A stretch of DNA of 7,499 bases from JBDKGH01 sp039798265 (lineage in GTDB: Bacteria > Bacteroidota > Bacteroidia > Flavobacteriales_D > Sanyastnellaceae). The stretch is from positions 1 through 7,499 of the forward strand of contig JBDKGH010000023.1 in NCBI GenBank assembly GCA_039798265.1, read 5' to 3'. Both the position numbers and the translations under genes were made by a program. Under the pieces are notes generated by a model that was not told the DNA's origin, did not search any database, and worked only from the letters and a program-made list of their open reading frames with translations. How positions within the stretch are numbered: position 1 is the first letter of the stretch; every line of letters begins with the position of its first letter. Shown here in pieces: positions 6,826 through 7,499 of the stretch.

Positions 6826-6888
6826 TCAAGAAAGGTTGATTGGACAAATATTGCACAAAAGCGATGATCTTGCGCATTCTTTGCGTGC

Positions 6889-6917
6889 TTGACTTGCTGC
6901 GGAAAGATGTAAATTTG
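6889..6917 (+). promoter_or_regulatory. Bacteroidota-type promoter upstream of yqgE
   Basis: TAAATTTG at 6910-6917 matches the Bacteroidota -7 consensus TAnnTTTG at all six fixed positions, and a TTG at 6889-6891, 18 bases upstream, fits the -33 element. It points toward yqgE and would give a leader of roughly 75-80 bases before the GTG at 7001. The remaining 6826-7000 region has no other clear element; a second, five-of-six box TCCTTTTG at 6988-6995 ends five bases before the GTG. Confidence 0.5.
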
Positions 6918-7000
6918 ACCACCTAATAGCAACCCCTTGCAAAAGTTGCCGTTAAACTGAAAAGAAAAACACCCACCCACCTGACACTCCTTTTGTTCCC

Positions 7001-7499
7001 GTGAAGATTGACCTCAAACCCGATTCAAATTTGCAGCCCATGCGAGGCCATGTCTTGCTATCGGAGCCCTTTTTGAACGACCCTTATTTCAAGCGGACGG
7101 TCATCTTTTTGTGCGAGCACAACCAGGACGGGTCATTTGGATTTGTGTTGAACAACTACATCGATGTAGAGCTCGATCAGATCATGGAGAACATGCCCGC
7201 CTTTGGCAGTCGCATTAGTATTGGCGGTCCCGTGCGCAACTCCAATCTCTATTACATCCACACCCTCGGGGCCATTATAGAAGACAGCATCGAGATCATG
7301 CCTGGCGTATTTATGGGCGGCAACTTCGAGACCCTGCGTGAGATGCTCATGCGAGGCGAGGTAGAAAAAAGGCAAGTGCGATTTTTCGTGGGCTACAGCG
7401 GCTGGTCGCCCGAGCAGTTAGAAGAAGAAATCAAAAGCAACTCCTGGTTCGTCACCACCGCATCCAAAGACCTCGTAATGGACACCGACCAAAACGACC
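7001..7499 (+). CDS. yqgE: YqgE/AlgH family protein (UPF0301), 3' end missing
   Basis: The visible 166 residues cover most of a family usually about 185-190 residues long; the frame is still open at the right edge. Signature segments are LLSEPFLNDPYFKRTVIFLC with EHNQDGSFGFVLN (19-51), IGGPV (74-78), IHTLG (86-90), GGNFETL (106-112) and FFVGYSGWSPEQLEEE (128-143). The cytoplasmic family has no established biochemical function; AlgH was named from alginate regulation in Pseudomonas, and that role need not hold here. The Lys-Pro often following GFVLN is replaced by Asn-Tyr (52-53). GTG at 7001 is chosen because it gives the usual N-terminal LKP-type lead-in before RGHVLLSEP, no ATG lies between it and the in-frame TAA at 6953, and the next ATG (7040) would remove that lead-in. 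It is divergent from the peptidase gene, with a probable promoter at 6889-6917. Confidence 0.94.
   Translation, partial: MKIDLKPDSNLQPMRGHVLLSEPFLNDPYFKRTVIFLCEHNQDGSFGFVLNNYIDVELDQIMENMPAFGSRISIGGPVRNSNLYYIHTLGAIIEDSIEIMPGVFMGGNFETLREMLMRGEVEKRQVRFFVGYSGWSPEQLEEEIKSNSWFVTTASKDLVMDTDQND

Noticed and set aside
6845..6852. AATATTTG on the minus strand as a -7 box for the peptidase gene
   Set aside because: It misses the first T and has no TTG at a suitable distance upstream, so it is not better than chance.
7133..7375. Minus-strand open frame within yqgE
   Set aside because: The plus strand encodes conserved YqgE motifs across the same bases.

Overview
The window reads as chromosomal DNA of a member of the Bacteroidota, most likely of the Flavobacteriales type. 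The evidence is a C-terminal type IX secretion (T9SS) sorting domain, a GldI-like gliding-motility peptidyl-prolyl isomerase, a DUF5723-type outer-membrane protein, a Bacteroidota-type M14 carboxypeptidase, starts without Shine-Dalgarno sequences, and TAnnTTTG-like -7 promoter boxes. No mobile element, CRISPR array, tRNA or rRNA is visible, and no stretch longer than about 180 bases lacks a gene.

Layout: (1) 1-809 (+) is the 3' end of a secreted multidomain protein with Ig-like modules and a T9SS sorting domain; it is cut by the left edge. (2) 827-3249 (+) is a tight three-gene operon: a DHH/DHHA1 phosphoesterase (nrnA), a GldI-like FKBP lipoprotein that starts inside the nrnA stop (ATGA overlap), and 3 bp later a second lipoprotein with a degenerate and an intact FKBP domain. 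(3) 3297-4733 (+) is a DUF5723-type outer-membrane protein with an apparent TTG start and a basic C-terminal tail. (4) 4802-5101 (+) is a small RelE/ParE-fold protein with no antitoxin beside it. (5) 5110-6825 (-) is an exported M14 zinc carboxypeptidase, convergent with the toxin-like gene; the two coding regions are 8 bp apart. (6) 6826-7000 is a divergent intergenic region with a good plus-strand promoter. (7) 7001-7499 (+) is yqgE (AlgH family, UPF0301), cut by the right edge about 20 codons before its expected end.

How the genes fit together: most products act at or beyond the cell envelope (T9SS cargo, two lipid-anchored FKBP proteins, an outer-membrane protein, an exported peptidase). 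GldI-type isomerases are thought to help fold envelope and gliding/T9SS proteins, so the two FKBP lipoproteins may support export of proteins like those encoded nearby; this is inference. NrnA is cytoplasmic and handles very short RNAs and pAp.

Nothing here is a clearly undescribed system. The points most worth a second look are the tandem-FKBP lipoprotein paired with an active-site-degenerate GldI, the solitary RelE/ParE-like gene, the start region of the DUF5723 gene, and -7-like boxes that end only 4-5 bases before several start codons.
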